DNA from: JBLNBU01 sp050260215
Lineage (GTDB): Bacteria; Pseudomonadota; Alphaproteobacteria; Rhodospirillales; Magnetospirillaceae
Direction: 5' to 3'
NCBI GenBank assembly: GCA_050260215.1
Contig: JBLNBU010000106.1
Coordinates: 1-37,512 of the forward strand
Length of the DNA stretch: 37,512 nucleotides
A model generated the notes under the pieces. The model worked only from the letters and a program-made list of their open reading frames with translations. It did no database searches and had not been told where the DNA came from. Position numbers and translations under genes: made by a program. How positions within the stretch are numbered: position 1 is the first letter of the stretch; the number at the start of each line of letters is the position of its first letter. Positions 1-8,547 of the stretch are shown one piece after another.

Positions 1-427
1 GATGGGCAACCGCGTCTACGGCTGCGACGACTGCCTGGCCGCCTGCCCGTGGAACAAGTTCGCCCCGCCCCACGCCGAGCCCGACTTCCAGCCGCGGGCT
101 GAACTGGCTGCACCGCGGCTGGCCGACCTGGCCGACCTCGACGACGCCGCTTTCCGCCAGGTGTTTTCGGGCTCGCCGGTGAAAAGGGTGGGGCGTGACC
201 GCTTCGTGCGCAACGTGCTGGTGGCGGTGGGCAACAGCGGCCGGCCGGAACTGGCCTGGGTGGCCGAGCGGCGGGCCGACGACGCCTCGCCGCTGGTGCG
301 CGCCATGGCGGTTTGGGCCTTGGGGCGGCTGGACGGCGCGGCGGCCCGCCGGCTGGCGGCCGGGCGCCGCGCGGTCGAGACCGACGCCGCGGTCCTGGAC
401 GAGATCGCCGCCGTCCTCAACCCGTGA
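1..427 (+). CDS. queG: Epoxyqueuosine reductase QueG, C-terminal part (5' end outside window)
   Basis: QueG reduces epoxyqueuosine to queuosine in wobble-modified tRNAs, using cobalamin and two 4Fe-4S clusters in the cytoplasm. The visible 141 residues begin inside the ferredoxin-like domain. The GCDDCLAACPWNKF segment (residues 8-21) carries the C-x2-C-x3-C-P cluster signature in the form typical of QueG. After it comes a HEAT-repeat-like tail (residues 65-110, with FVRNVLVAVGNSG and SPLVRAMAVWALG) of the kind QueG uses to bind the tRNA anticodon arm. The frame is open back to the first base, so the N-terminal cobalamin-binding part lies upstream. The gene converges on the XRE regulator, and a long hairpin lies between them. 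The family assignment is secure; only the start is missing. Confidence 0.95.
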   Translation, partial: MGNRVYGCDDCLAACPWNKFAPPHAEPDFQPRAELAAPRLADLADLDDAAFRQVFSGSPVKRVGRDRFVRNVLVAVGNSGRPELAWVAERRADDASPLVRAMAVWALGRLDGAAARRLAAGRRAVETDAAVLDEIAAVLNP

Positions 428-434
428 GTGGGCT

Positions 435-486
435 CCAATGCATGAGGGGGGCTGCCCCGTGTGGGCCAGCCCCCCTCATGCATTGG
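435..486. terminator. Perfect 20-bp inverted repeat between convergent genes
   Basis: Positions 435-454 and 467-486 are exact reverse complements. The 12-base centre can form three more pairs (456-458 with 463-465). The arms contain ATGCAT and a run of six G/C. The hairpin starts 8 bases after the queG stop and ends 12 bases before the 3' end of the convergent regulator, which suits a bidirectional terminator. There is no T tract on either strand, so an intrinsic terminator is not proven. It could also be a dispersed repeat or an RNA-stabilising hairpin. Confidence 0.6.
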
Positions 487-498
487 GGAAGTGGGAAA

Positions 499-945
499 CT
501 ATTCCTCGGAGACCAGGGCGCGGGCCAACTGGGACAGCGCTTCCTGATGCTTCTCGTTGGTGATGCTCGAGAAGTTGCGCGCCAGTTCCAGGCACATCCT
601 TTGCCGGGCGGTCAGGTCCGGGGCACGCTTGCTGTCGAGCCCTTCGAAGAAATAGCTGACCGGCACGCCCAAGACTTGCGCGATCTCGTACAGTCGGCCG
701 GCCGAGATGCGGTTGATGCCGCGCTCGTACTTGTGGGCCTGCTGATAGGTGACGCCGATGAGATCGGCCATCTGTTGCTGTGACAGGCCCAGCATGATCC
801 GGCGCTCACGGATACGCGCACCGACGTGTCGGTCCGTATCGTTGGCCCGGTTCATGGGGCGGGTCTTGGGCTCGTTTCTGGTCATTGTGCGAGGCTGATC
901 CGTATGGTCATCGAACTTGCGATGGTCGTCCGCTGTATCAGGCAT
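499..945 (-). CDS. XRE-family helix-turn-helix transcriptional regulator
   Basis: This is a 148-residue cytoplasmic DNA-binding protein with one Cro/CI-type HTH at about residues 42-97. The recognition region reads LSQQQMADLIGVTYQQ and is followed by HKYERG, the form common in a widespread alphaproteobacterial regulator group (PraR/PhrR-like in rhizobia). About 40 polar residues precede the HTH. A 45-residue tail follows it and has no cupin or peptidase domain. I chose the ATG at 945 because AAAAGG lies just upstream; an in-frame ATG at 990 would add 15 unconvincing residues. It has no operon partner and is preceded by a long AT-richer gap that probably holds its promoter. The target genes are unknown. 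Confidence 0.85.
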   Translation of the reverse strand: MPDTADDHRKFDDHTDQPRTMTRNEPKTRPMNRANDTDRHVGARIRERRIMLGLSQQQMADLIGVTYQQAHKYERGINRISAGRLYEIAQVLGVPVSYFFEGLDSKRAPDLTARQRMCLELARNFSSITNEKHQEALSQLARALVSEE

Positions 946-1482
946 GGCTACCTTTTCCCTGTGGATAGTCTGAATTGGGAAAACAAGCAACCAGAATTAA
1001 CATTGCCCGAAAGCGACCTTGGGTTATATTCGGACCGCCAAATAGACATGAATTGGTCTTTCGTTGATATTGACCAGACCGTCACGCAACCTGGGCGCAC
1101 GAAGTCTGCAATAGTAGCGGGTCCGTACCGCATTCACCCCAGGCTGTTCGGGGCTTTCCGCCCGGTTGCCCGATTCCGCCGAAGTGCTTCCGTCCGGGAT
1201 ATGGGCACGCAGTGGCGGCACTACCAGAGAGCAAAATGCAAATCGATCGGGGTAACGTTGGGTGTCATAGCGGGTATTCGCACTGATCTGCATCCGTACG
1301 GGCCCGTATATGACCATACCAACGGCCACGTGATCGGCGCATTCTCCGCCGGGTGGCGTGGCGCGGGGCCATAGGGCATTGATGCCTGCCCGCCGGTCGT
1401 CGCCACGGCATCCTCCGTCAGCGTCGCATCCCGACCGGGAAGGTTACGCGCGCTGCACGCAAGACGGCAAGAACAATAAGGC
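946..1482. other. AT-richer intergenic region, no supported gene
   Basis: This 537-base stretch lies between the XRE regulator and the end of the copper chaperone gene. It is clearly poorer in GC than its surroundings (43% in 1021-1080 by count). The reading frames that cross it on both strands show no domain, no convincing ribosome binding site and no typical codon bias. It contains a perfect 12-base palindrome, TACGGGCCCGTA, at 1297-1308. The XRE promoter must lie in its left part. A non-coding RNA or a decayed gene is possible but not supported. Confidence 0.5.
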
Positions 1483-2022
1483 CTACTTCCCCGAACCGTG
1501 CATCTGCTCGTGCATGGCCCGATGGGCCGGGTCCTGCATGTGGCTTTCGTGCATGGCCCGATGTGCATCGTCGTCCATGGGGGCCATGCCGCCCATGGCG
1601 CCGGGGGCGAGCACGGCGACATCGACGGTGATGTTGCCGGCGTTGGCGAATTCGAGCGTCAGCGGGAAGTGCGAGCCCTGGGCCAGCGGGCCGGTCAGCC
1701 CGACCAGCATGACGTGCAGGCTGCCCGGGGCGAAGGCCACCGTCTGGCCGGCGAAGACGTCGACCGAGGACAGCGCCGCCATGCGCGCCACGTCGCCTTC
1801 CATGACGTGCATGTGCAGCTCGGCCATGCGGGCGGCCGGCGTGCTGGCGCCGAGCAGGCGGTCGGCCTGCTTGCCGGTGTTGACGATGGTGAGGAACGCA
1901 GCCCCGGTCACCGCCCCGGTCGGTGCCGAGCGTGCCCAGGCGTTCTTGACCTGGATATCCCCTGCCCAGGCGGCAGACACCGACAGCAGCAGGGCGAGCA
2001 CGGTTCCCAGGACGGTCTTCAT
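1483..2022 (-). CDS. Periplasmic copper chaperone, PCu(A)C family, with His/Met-rich tail
   Basis: PCu(A)C proteins bind Cu(I) in the periplasm and help deliver it to the CuA site of cytochrome oxidase. The 179-residue product has a clear signal peptide (residues 1-20, ending SAAWA). The complete family metal motif H-X10-M-X21-H-X-M is present as His70, Met81, His103 and Met105. An unusual C-terminal tail (about residues 137-179) is rich in His and Met and contains the unit AHRAMHE twice, so it probably binds extra copper. The start at 2022 has GGGAG upstream. No Sco or cytochrome oxidase gene is adjacent. The divergent neighbour is a HugZ-like protein. Confidence in the family is high. Confidence 0.93.
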   Translation of the reverse strand: MKTVLGTVLALLLSVSAAWAGDIQVKNAWARSAPTGAVTGAAFLTIVNTGKQADRLLGASTPAARMAELHMHVMEGDVARMAALSSVDVFAGQTVAFAPGSLHVMLVGLTGPLAQGSHFPLTLEFANAGNITVDVAVLAPGAMGGMAPMDDDAHRAMHESHMQDPAHRAMHEQMHGSGK

Positions 2023-2100
2023 CTGCGATGATCTCCCTTGTTTCCATAGTCCGGGCGGCCGGTTGCGCCGGCAGGCCGCGGCAGGCGACCATTGAAGGCC

Positions 2101-2829
2101 ATGAACGAACGACCCGCAAGCGAGCTTCCCGCCGACAACCGTGCGGCACTTCGTCGCGTCATGCGCGCCTGTCGCAAGGCGTCGCTGGCGACGCTGATGG
2201 ACGGCGGCCCTTATGCCTCGCTGGTCACCGTGGCGCTCGACCACGACCTGTCGCCGCTGCTGCTGCTGTCGGGGCTGGCAGACCACACCCGCAACCTGGA
2301 TGCCGATCCGCGCGCCTCGCTGCTGTTCGACGGCACCGACGGCCATCCCAATCCGCAAACCGGACCGCGGGTCACCATCGTCGGCACCATGGCCCGCGAC
2401 CCCGACCCGCGCCTTGTGCAGCGCTTCCTGGCCCGTCATCCGGCGGCGCGGCTGTATGCGGGCTTCGGCGACTTCGCGGTGTGGCGGCTGGCGGTCGAGC
2501 GCGCCCATTTCGTCGGCGGCTTCGCCCGGGCGGTGTGGTTCGACTTTCCCCTCGGCCTGCCGGCGGATGCGGCTGCTGCCGTGGCCGCCGCCGAGCCGTC
2601 GGTGATCGAGCACATGAACGCCGACCACGCCGACGCCGTCGACCGCATGGCGGCCCGCTGGTGCGGCGGCGCCGGCACCGGCTGGCGGCTGACCGGGGTC
2701 GATCCGGACGGATGCGACCTGGCACGCGGCGATGACGAATTCGCACGCCTGCCATTCGATGCTGTCGCCATCTCGGCCGAAGATGTACGCGACCGCTTGA
2801 TCGCCCTGTCGCGGGTGGCTGGAAACTAG
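2101..2829 (+). CDS. HugZ-like pyridoxamine-5'-phosphate-oxidase-fold protein with DUF2470 C-terminus
   Basis: This 242-residue cytoplasmic protein has an N-terminal split-barrel flavin/heme-binding fold (about residues 10-150; ATLMDGGPYASLVTVALD, and SLLFDGTDGHPNPQTGPRV is the usual second strand set). A DUF2470 domain follows, marked by VIEHMNADHADAV (about residues 175-187). This arrangement occurs in HugZ-type proteins, some of which degrade or bind heme; the exact reaction cannot be told here. Two starts are possible, ATG 2101 and in-frame TTG 2092. I prefer the ATG, although its GAAGG is very close. The gene is divergent from the copper chaperone, with 78 bases between them for both promoters. 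Confidence 0.88.
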   Translation: MNERPASELPADNRAALRRVMRACRKASLATLMDGGPYASLVTVALDHDLSPLLLLSGLADHTRNLDADPRASLLFDGTDGHPNPQTGPRVTIVGTMARDPDPRLVQRFLARHPAARLYAGFGDFAVWRLAVERAHFVGGFARAVWFDFPLGLPADAAAAVAAAEPSVIEHMNADHADAVDRMAARWCGGAGTGWRLTGVDPDGCDLARGDDEFARLPFDAVAISAEDVRDRLIALSRVAGN

Positions 2830-2933
2830 CCCATTTGGGTGGCCCATGCCACACCAAGGCCATTGCCCCCCGAACCAACGGCAGATATGTTCGCCTCCTG
2901 CAATCGGCGGAGCAGCGGACGGAGAGCGATGAG

Positions 2934-4778
2934 ATGAGCAAACTCGGCATTCCCGGCGGTACGACCATGAACTCCCGCCTGCTGGGGTGGGTCGACGAGA
3001 TGGCGCGGCTGTGCAAGCCCGACAGCATCCATATCTGTGACGGGTCCCAGCAGGAATACGACTCCCTGTGCGAGATGATGGTCGCCCACGGCACCATGAT
3101 CCATCTCAATCCCGCCAAGCGGCCGAACAGCTATCTCTGCCGGTCCGACCCGCGCGACGTCGCCCGGGTCGAAGACCGCACCTTCATCTGCTCGCTGTCC
3201 AAGCAGGAGGCCGGCCCGACCAACAACTGGGTCGACCCGCGCGAGATGAAGGCGACCATGACGGCGCTCTACGACGGCTGCATGAAGGGCCGCACCATGT
3301 ATGTGGTGCCGTTCTCCATGGGTCCGCTGGGCTCGGACATCGCCCATATCGGCGTGCAGATCACCGACAGCGCCTATGCGGTGGTCAACATGCGCATCAT
3401 GACCCGCATGGGCCAGGCGGTGCTCGACATCCTGGGCGGCGACGGCGACTTCGTGCGCTGCCTGCATTCGGTCGGCCAGCCGCTGGCGGCCGGCGAGAAG
3501 GACGTGGTGTGGCCGTGCAACCCGGACAACATCACCATCAGCCACTTCCCCGAGGAACGCACCATCTGGTCGTACGGCTCGGGCTACGGCGGCAACGCGC
3601 TGTTGGGCAAGAAGTGCTTCGCACTGCGCATCGCCTCGACCATGGGCCGCGACGAGGGCTGGCTGGCCGAGCACATGCTGATCGTCGGCGTCGAGGACCC
3701 CAAGGGCCACAAGACCTATGTGGCCGCCGCCTTCCCCTCGGCCTGCGGCAAGACCAACTTCGCCATGCTGCAGCCGCCCAAGGGCTTCGAGGGCTGGAAG
3801 ATCTGGACGGTCGGCGACGACATCGCCTGGATCAAGCCCGGCCCCGACGGCCGCTTCTACGCCATCAACCCCGAGGCCGGCTTCTTCGGCGTGGCGCCCG
3901 GCACCGGCTATCACACCAACGCCAACGCCATGGCCGCCTGCGCCGCCAACTCGATCTTCACCAACGTGGCGCTGACCGATGACGGCGACGTGTGGTGGGA
4001 GGGCATGTCCGACGAGACCCCCGCCCACCTGGTCGACTGGAAGGGCAACGACTGGACCCCGGCCTCGAACGTCCCGGCCGCGCATCCCAACGCCCGCTTC
4101 ACCGCGCCGGTGTCGCAGTGCCCGTCGGTCGATCCCGACTGGGAGAACCCGGCCGGCGTGCCCATCTCGGCCTTCATCGTCGGCGGGCGCCTGTCCAAGA
4201 ACGCGCCCCTGGTGATCCAGGCGTTCAACTGGGCCCACGGCGTCTATCTGGGCGCCACCATGGGCTCCGAGGCGACCGCCGCCGCCGTCGGCCAGGCCGC
4301 CATCCGCCGCGATCCCTTCGCCATGCTGCCGTTCTGCGGCTACAACATGGCCGATTACTTCAATCACTGGCTGGGTATGGGCCGCAAGGTCAACAACCCG
4401 CCGCCGATCTTCCGTGTCAACTGGTTCCGCAAGGACGACAACGGCAAGTTCATGTGGCCGGGCTTCGGCGAGAACATGCGGGTGCTCAAGTGGATCGTCG
4501 ACCGCGTCCACGGCCGCGCCAAGGGCGTGGAAAGCCCCCTGGGCTTCCTGCCCCAGTACGAGGACATGGAGTGGAAGGGCCTGTCCTATCCGCGCGACAA
4601 GTTCCAGGAGCTGATGCGGGTCGACCGCGAGGCCGGCGTCGCCGACGCCCGCAGCCAGGAAGAGCTGTTCGACCGCTTCTTCGACCGCGTGCCGAAGGAA
4701 CTGCTCTACGAGCGCGAACTGCTGAAGTCCCGCCTGTGGCGTGCGCCTGCCGTGTGGGAACTGGCCAAGGACGTGTAG
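2934..4778 (+). CDS. pckG: Phosphoenolpyruvate carboxykinase (GTP)
   Basis: The enzyme converts oxaloacetate plus GTP to phosphoenolpyruvate, CO2 and GDP, the first committed step of gluconeogenesis (or the anaplerotic reverse). At 614 residues it has the normal length of the GTP class. The nucleotide-binding P-loop with the hyper-reactive cysteine reads FPSACGKTN, with Cys271, Lys273 and Thr274. The PFCGYNMADYFNHWL segment near residue 470 is also characteristic. The ATG at 2934 has GGAGAG upstream; the frame opens further back at 2835 without a ribosome site. It is monocistronic, with a repeat and a T-tailed hairpin just after its stop. Having the GTP form rather than the ATP form (pckA) is a useful lineage marker among alphaproteobacteria. 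Confidence 0.97.
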   Translation: MSKLGIPGGTTMNSRLLGWVDEMARLCKPDSIHICDGSQQEYDSLCEMMVAHGTMIHLNPAKRPNSYLCRSDPRDVARVEDRTFICSLSKQEAGPTNNWVDPREMKATMTALYDGCMKGRTMYVVPFSMGPLGSDIAHIGVQITDSAYAVVNMRIMTRMGQAVLDILGGDGDFVRCLHSVGQPLAAGEKDVVWPCNPDNITISHFPEERTIWSYGSGYGGNALLGKKCFALRIASTMGRDEGWLAEHMLIVGVEDPKGHKTYVAAAFPSACGKTNFAMLQPPKGFEGWKIWTVGDDIAWIKPGPDGRFYAINPEAGFFGVAPGTGYHTNANAMAACAANSIFTNVALTDDGDVWWEGMSDETPAHLVDWKGNDWTPASNVPAAHPNARFTAPVSQCPSVDPDWENPAGVPISAFIVGGRLSKNAPLVIQAFNWAHGVYLGATMGSEATAAAVGQAAIRRDPFAMLPFCGYNMADYFNHWLGMGRKVNNPPPIFRVNWFRKDDNGKFMWPGFGENMRVLKWIVDRVHGRAKGVESPLGFLPQYEDMEWKGLSYPRDKFQELMRVDREAGVADARSQEELFDRFFDRVPKELLYERELLKSRLWRAPAVWELAKDV

Positions 4779-4790
4779 TCGGCCTTCCTT

Positions 4791-4853
4791 CCGTCATGGC
4801 CGGGCTCGACCCGGCCAACCATCCGCACCCCCGGGCCGAGCCCGGGGGTGACG
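4791..4853. repeat. Composite palindromic repeat with CCGTCAT...TGACG ends
   Basis: The element has two hairpins head to head: GGCCGGG/CCCGGCC around a 5-base loop (4798-4816) and an 11-bp stem with a CGA loop (4826-4850). It begins CCGTCAT and ends TGACG, so its ends are themselves inverted. Another element at 33975-34059 has the same plan and the same ends but different stems. This resembles REP/BIME-type intergenic repeats. It sits directly after pckG, and its right half doubles as a terminator. Confidence 0.7.
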
Positions 4854-4859
4854 TTTTTT
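4826..4859 (+). terminator. Intrinsic terminator of pckG
   Basis: An 11-bp GC-rich stem (4826-4836 with 4840-4850, loop CGA) is followed after three bases by six T residues (4854-4859). This is a good rho-independent terminator for pckG, 47 bases after its stop. A second small hairpin (4862-4868 with 4874-4880) overlaps the last codons of the convergent glutathione S-transferase gene. Confidence 0.8.
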
Positions 4860-4870
4860 AAGGGGGCGCT

Positions 4871-5485
4871 TTACGCCCCCGCCGCCCACTCCTTCATGGC
4901 CGGCAGGTCGGCGATGGTGCGCAGGTATGCGGCCGCCGCGCCCTCGGCCGGCAGGTCGTAGGTGAGGTAGCGGGTCACCACCGGGGCAAACATGGCGTCG
5001 GCCACCGAGAAGTCCCCGAACAGGAACGGCCCATTCGCCCCGAAGCGGGTGCGGCAGTCGATCCACAGGGCGTTGATGCGGGCGACGTCGGCGGCCACCT
5101 CGGCCGGGACCTCGGCCATGGGGGTGTGCGCAGCCACGTCCATGGGGCAGGCCTGACGCAGGGCCTGGAAGCCCGAATGCATCTCGGCGGCCACGGCGCG
5201 GGCGACGGCGCGGGCGGCCGGGTCGGCGGGCCACAGGGCCGGAAACATCTCGGCCACGTATTCGCAGATGGCCAGCGAATCCCATATCTTCAGCGGCCCC
5301 GCCACCAGCAGCGGCACCTTGCCCGAGGGCGACCACTTCAGGATCTCGGCCTTGGTGTCGGGTTGGCGCAGCGCGATCTCGACCTGGTCGAAGGCGGCGC
5401 CGGCCTGCTTCAGCAGCAGCCAGGGCCTGAGCGACCATGACGAATAGCGGCGGCTGCCGATGACAAGGGTGAGCTGGTCGGCCAT
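4871..5485 (-). CDS. Glutathione S-transferase family protein
   Basis: This is a 204-residue cytosolic protein of normal GST length. The N-terminal thioredoxin-like domain (residues 1-80) starts LTLVIGSRRYSSWSLRPWLLL. The SSWSLRPW segment is where GSTs place the catalytic Ser/Tyr that activates glutathione. It is followed by the cis-proline strand GKVPLL and the glutathione-contacting DSLAICEYVAE. The helical C-terminal domain contains the N-capping motif FSVADAMFAPV. The substrate is unknown. The start at 5485 is the only one that leaves an intact GST N-terminus. The gene is divergent from the aminopeptidase and converges on pckG. Confidence 0.92.
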   Translation of the reverse strand: MADQLTLVIGSRRYSSWSLRPWLLLKQAGAAFDQVEIALRQPDTKAEILKWSPSGKVPLLVAGPLKIWDSLAICEYVAEMFPALWPADPAARAVARAVAAEMHSGFQALRQACPMDVAAHTPMAEVPAEVAADVARINALWIDCRTRFGANGPFLFGDFSVADAMFAPVVTRYLTYDLPAEGAAAAYLRTIADLPAMKEWAAGA

Positions 5486-5628
5486 GGGGTGGGCTCCGCT
5501 GCGGCACGTGGGGCCTGCATGATGGCCAAGGCGGGGCGGGGGCCGCAAGTATGGCGATCCGCCTCTTTGCAGCGGCGCCGGCTTCGGCCATTCTCTCGGC
5601 TCGGCGCAAGATCTTGGGAGGAACGGGC

Positions 5629-7020
<1,392 letters not shown>

Positions 7021-7108
7021 GAATATTTCCGCTTTTCACCACGAGAGCCATTGCCGGGGCGCCCTGCCTCGGATAGAACTTTTCGTAGGCGCAACGAACG
7101 AGCGGGTC

Positions 7109-7471
7109 ATGGGCGTTCCACTTAAGGCTGTACAGGCGTTGGACTTGTGGCGGGGCGCGATCGTCGAAAGCGTGCGCCGCGACGCGCCCGACCTGTCGGC
7201 CCGCCAGATGGCGCTGCTGCTGACCGTCTACCTGACGCCGCCGCCGCACACCGTCCGCGGCCTGGCCCAGACGCTCAACGTGTCCAAGCCGGCCATCACC
7301 CGCGCGCTGGACCGCCTGTCCGAATACGGCCTGGTCAAGCGCAAGGTCGACGAGCACGACCGCCGCAGCGTGCTGATCCAGCGCACCGTCAAGGGCTCGG
7401 TGTTTCTGCGCGAATTCGGCGACCTGATCGTCGCCGCCGCCGACACCGCCGGCGAAGGCGCCGCCGGGTAG
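7109..7471 (+). CDS. MarR-family transcriptional regulator
   Basis: This 120-residue winged-helix protein is slightly short for the MarR family. The HTH is at about residues 45-75 (VRGLAQTLNVSKPAITRALDRLSEYGLVKRK) and is followed by the wing EHDRRSVLIQRT with the family DRR motif. It probably binds DNA as a dimer and responds to a small ligand that cannot be predicted. The ribosome site before ATG 7109 is weak (GAGCGG). The AT-richer 88-base gap after the aminopeptidase may hold its own promoter. It converges on the lipoprotein gene, with only 4 bases between the two genes. Confidence 0.88.
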   Translation: MGVPLKAVQALDLWRGAIVESVRRDAPDLSARQMALLLTVYLTPPPHTVRGLAQTLNVSKPAITRALDRLSEYGLVKRKVDEHDRRSVLIQRTVKGSVFLREFGDLIVAAADTAGEGAAG

Positions 7472-7475
7472 GCCT

Positions 7476-8090
7476 TCAGCGCTCCACCGGCACGGCCACC
7501 CGCGCCGTGGTGCCGTCGGCGCCGGGGAAGTTCACGAACAGCGCCTTGATCAGATAGGGCACCACCGGTGCCACCGCCTCGCCGCCCGAGTCGGTGACGG
7601 CGCGGCCCTCGAACACCTTGCGCGGGGTGCCCGCCCGCCAGGCGGGTCCATCGAGGATGTCGACGGTCAGCCACTTGGGCACATAGGTGATGGCGCGGGT
7701 CTCGTAATAGGGAAACGGGTCGTAGACACCGCCGCCCATCCAGTGGGAGCGCGGCCCCCAGCCCATGCCGCCATAGACCGAGGACGGGCTGGACCACGCC
7801 TCGGTGCGGCCAGGTCCGGTCCCCCAGTGGATGAATACCACCGTCTCGGCCTCGGCGCCCGGAGTGGCGGCGACGGCGCGCCAGCCGCGGGTCTGCAACT
7901 GGGCCGCCACCTGCTGGGCGTAATTTTCAAACTCCAGGCTGCCGCGCTGGGCCTGGTCGGGCAGGATGGTGAAGCTGCGCGGCTGCCCGGCCGGCACGGC
8001 ATGGAAGCGGGTGACGTCGGTCTGCACCAGCTGCGGTCCGCAACCGGCGAGCAGGGCGGTCAGCAGCACCGCGGCTGCCAGCATGCGCAT
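7476..8090 (-). CDS. Outer-membrane-type lipoprotein, DUF4136-like
   Basis: The 204-residue product begins with a lipoprotein signal (MRMLAAAVLLTALLAGC), placing the lipidated cysteine at residue 17. The next residues GPQ carry no Asp at +2, so sorting to the outer membrane is expected. The mature part starts with a beta-rich segment (TDVTRFHAVPAGQPRSFTILP, then an LEFENYAQQVAAQLQTRGW helix) typical of DUF4136 proteins. A Gly/Trp/Tyr-rich stretch (residues 100-130) follows, and then a C-terminal strand region. Its function is unknown. GAGGAGG lies 7 bases before ATG 8090. It is divergent from the small Cys-rich gene. Confidence 0.8.
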   Translation of the reverse strand: MRMLAAAVLLTALLAGCGPQLVQTDVTRFHAVPAGQPRSFTILPDQAQRGSLEFENYAQQVAAQLQTRGWRAVAATPGAEAETVVFIHWGTGPGRTEAWSSPSSVYGGMGWGPRSHWMGGGVYDPFPYYETRAITYVPKWLTVDILDGPAWRAGTPRKVFEGRAVTDSGGEAVAPVVPYLIKALFVNFPGADGTTARVAVPVER

Positions 8091-8262
8091 GGCCCATCCT
8101 CCTCGTGGCCTGGTCCACATATGGCGCAACCTCCGTCTTTGGAAAAGCGCCCTCGTTCGAAAGTGGGCAGAGGCGGAGCATGCCCGCGTCCGGAAGTGCG
8201 CTTGGTCTTCCGCCCTGACTTGGGCTTACCCTGTCCGGGCAAGGGAAGGAGGGAGAACGACC

Positions 8263-8442
8263 ATGGCAACGACCTGCCCCCACTGCCGCTACTGGGCACT
8301 GCAGCAGTGCTGTCACGCCCTGGCCAAGCGCAGCGACGGCCGCCGGCCCGGCTGCCTGTTCTTCGTCGACGAGGACCAGTTGCCGTTCCAGGCGGAGCGG
8401 CCGGAGCCTCAATCGCAAAGAGAAAAATGCGGCCAGCTTTGA
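8263..8442 (+). CDS. Cys-rich small protein, function unknown
   Basis: This 59-residue protein carries five cysteines in its first half: a CPHC pair (Cys5, Cys8), CC at about 16-17, and one in RRPGCLFF. The spacing suggests a small zinc-binding or metal-binding fold, but I recognise no family. The ribosome site is excellent (AAGGAGGGAG, 7 bases before ATG 8263), which argues that the short frame is really translated. It sits alone between the divergent lipoprotein and the 344-residue unknown protein. The C-terminal third is polar and probably unstructured. Confidence 0.65.
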   Translation: MATTCPHCRYWALQQCCHALAKRSDGRRPGCLFFVDEDQLPFQAERPEPQSQREKCGQL

Positions 8443-8547
8443 TCCGTGGCGCGTATATGGCGCTCGTCACATCTTGGTTGTTTCCCGGCGCACACAAAGC
8501 GGGCAATATGGCCTCGTCATTCGTTTCGGGGGCACATCGTTTAACCC

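Noticed and set aside
826..1374. 182-codon plus-strand frame overlapping the XRE gene and the AT-rich gap
   Set aside because: No domain, no ribosome site, and it is antisense to a clear HTH protein.
2826..4511. 561-codon minus-strand frame opposite pckG
   Set aside because: Same shadow effect; pckG on the plus strand is unmistakable.
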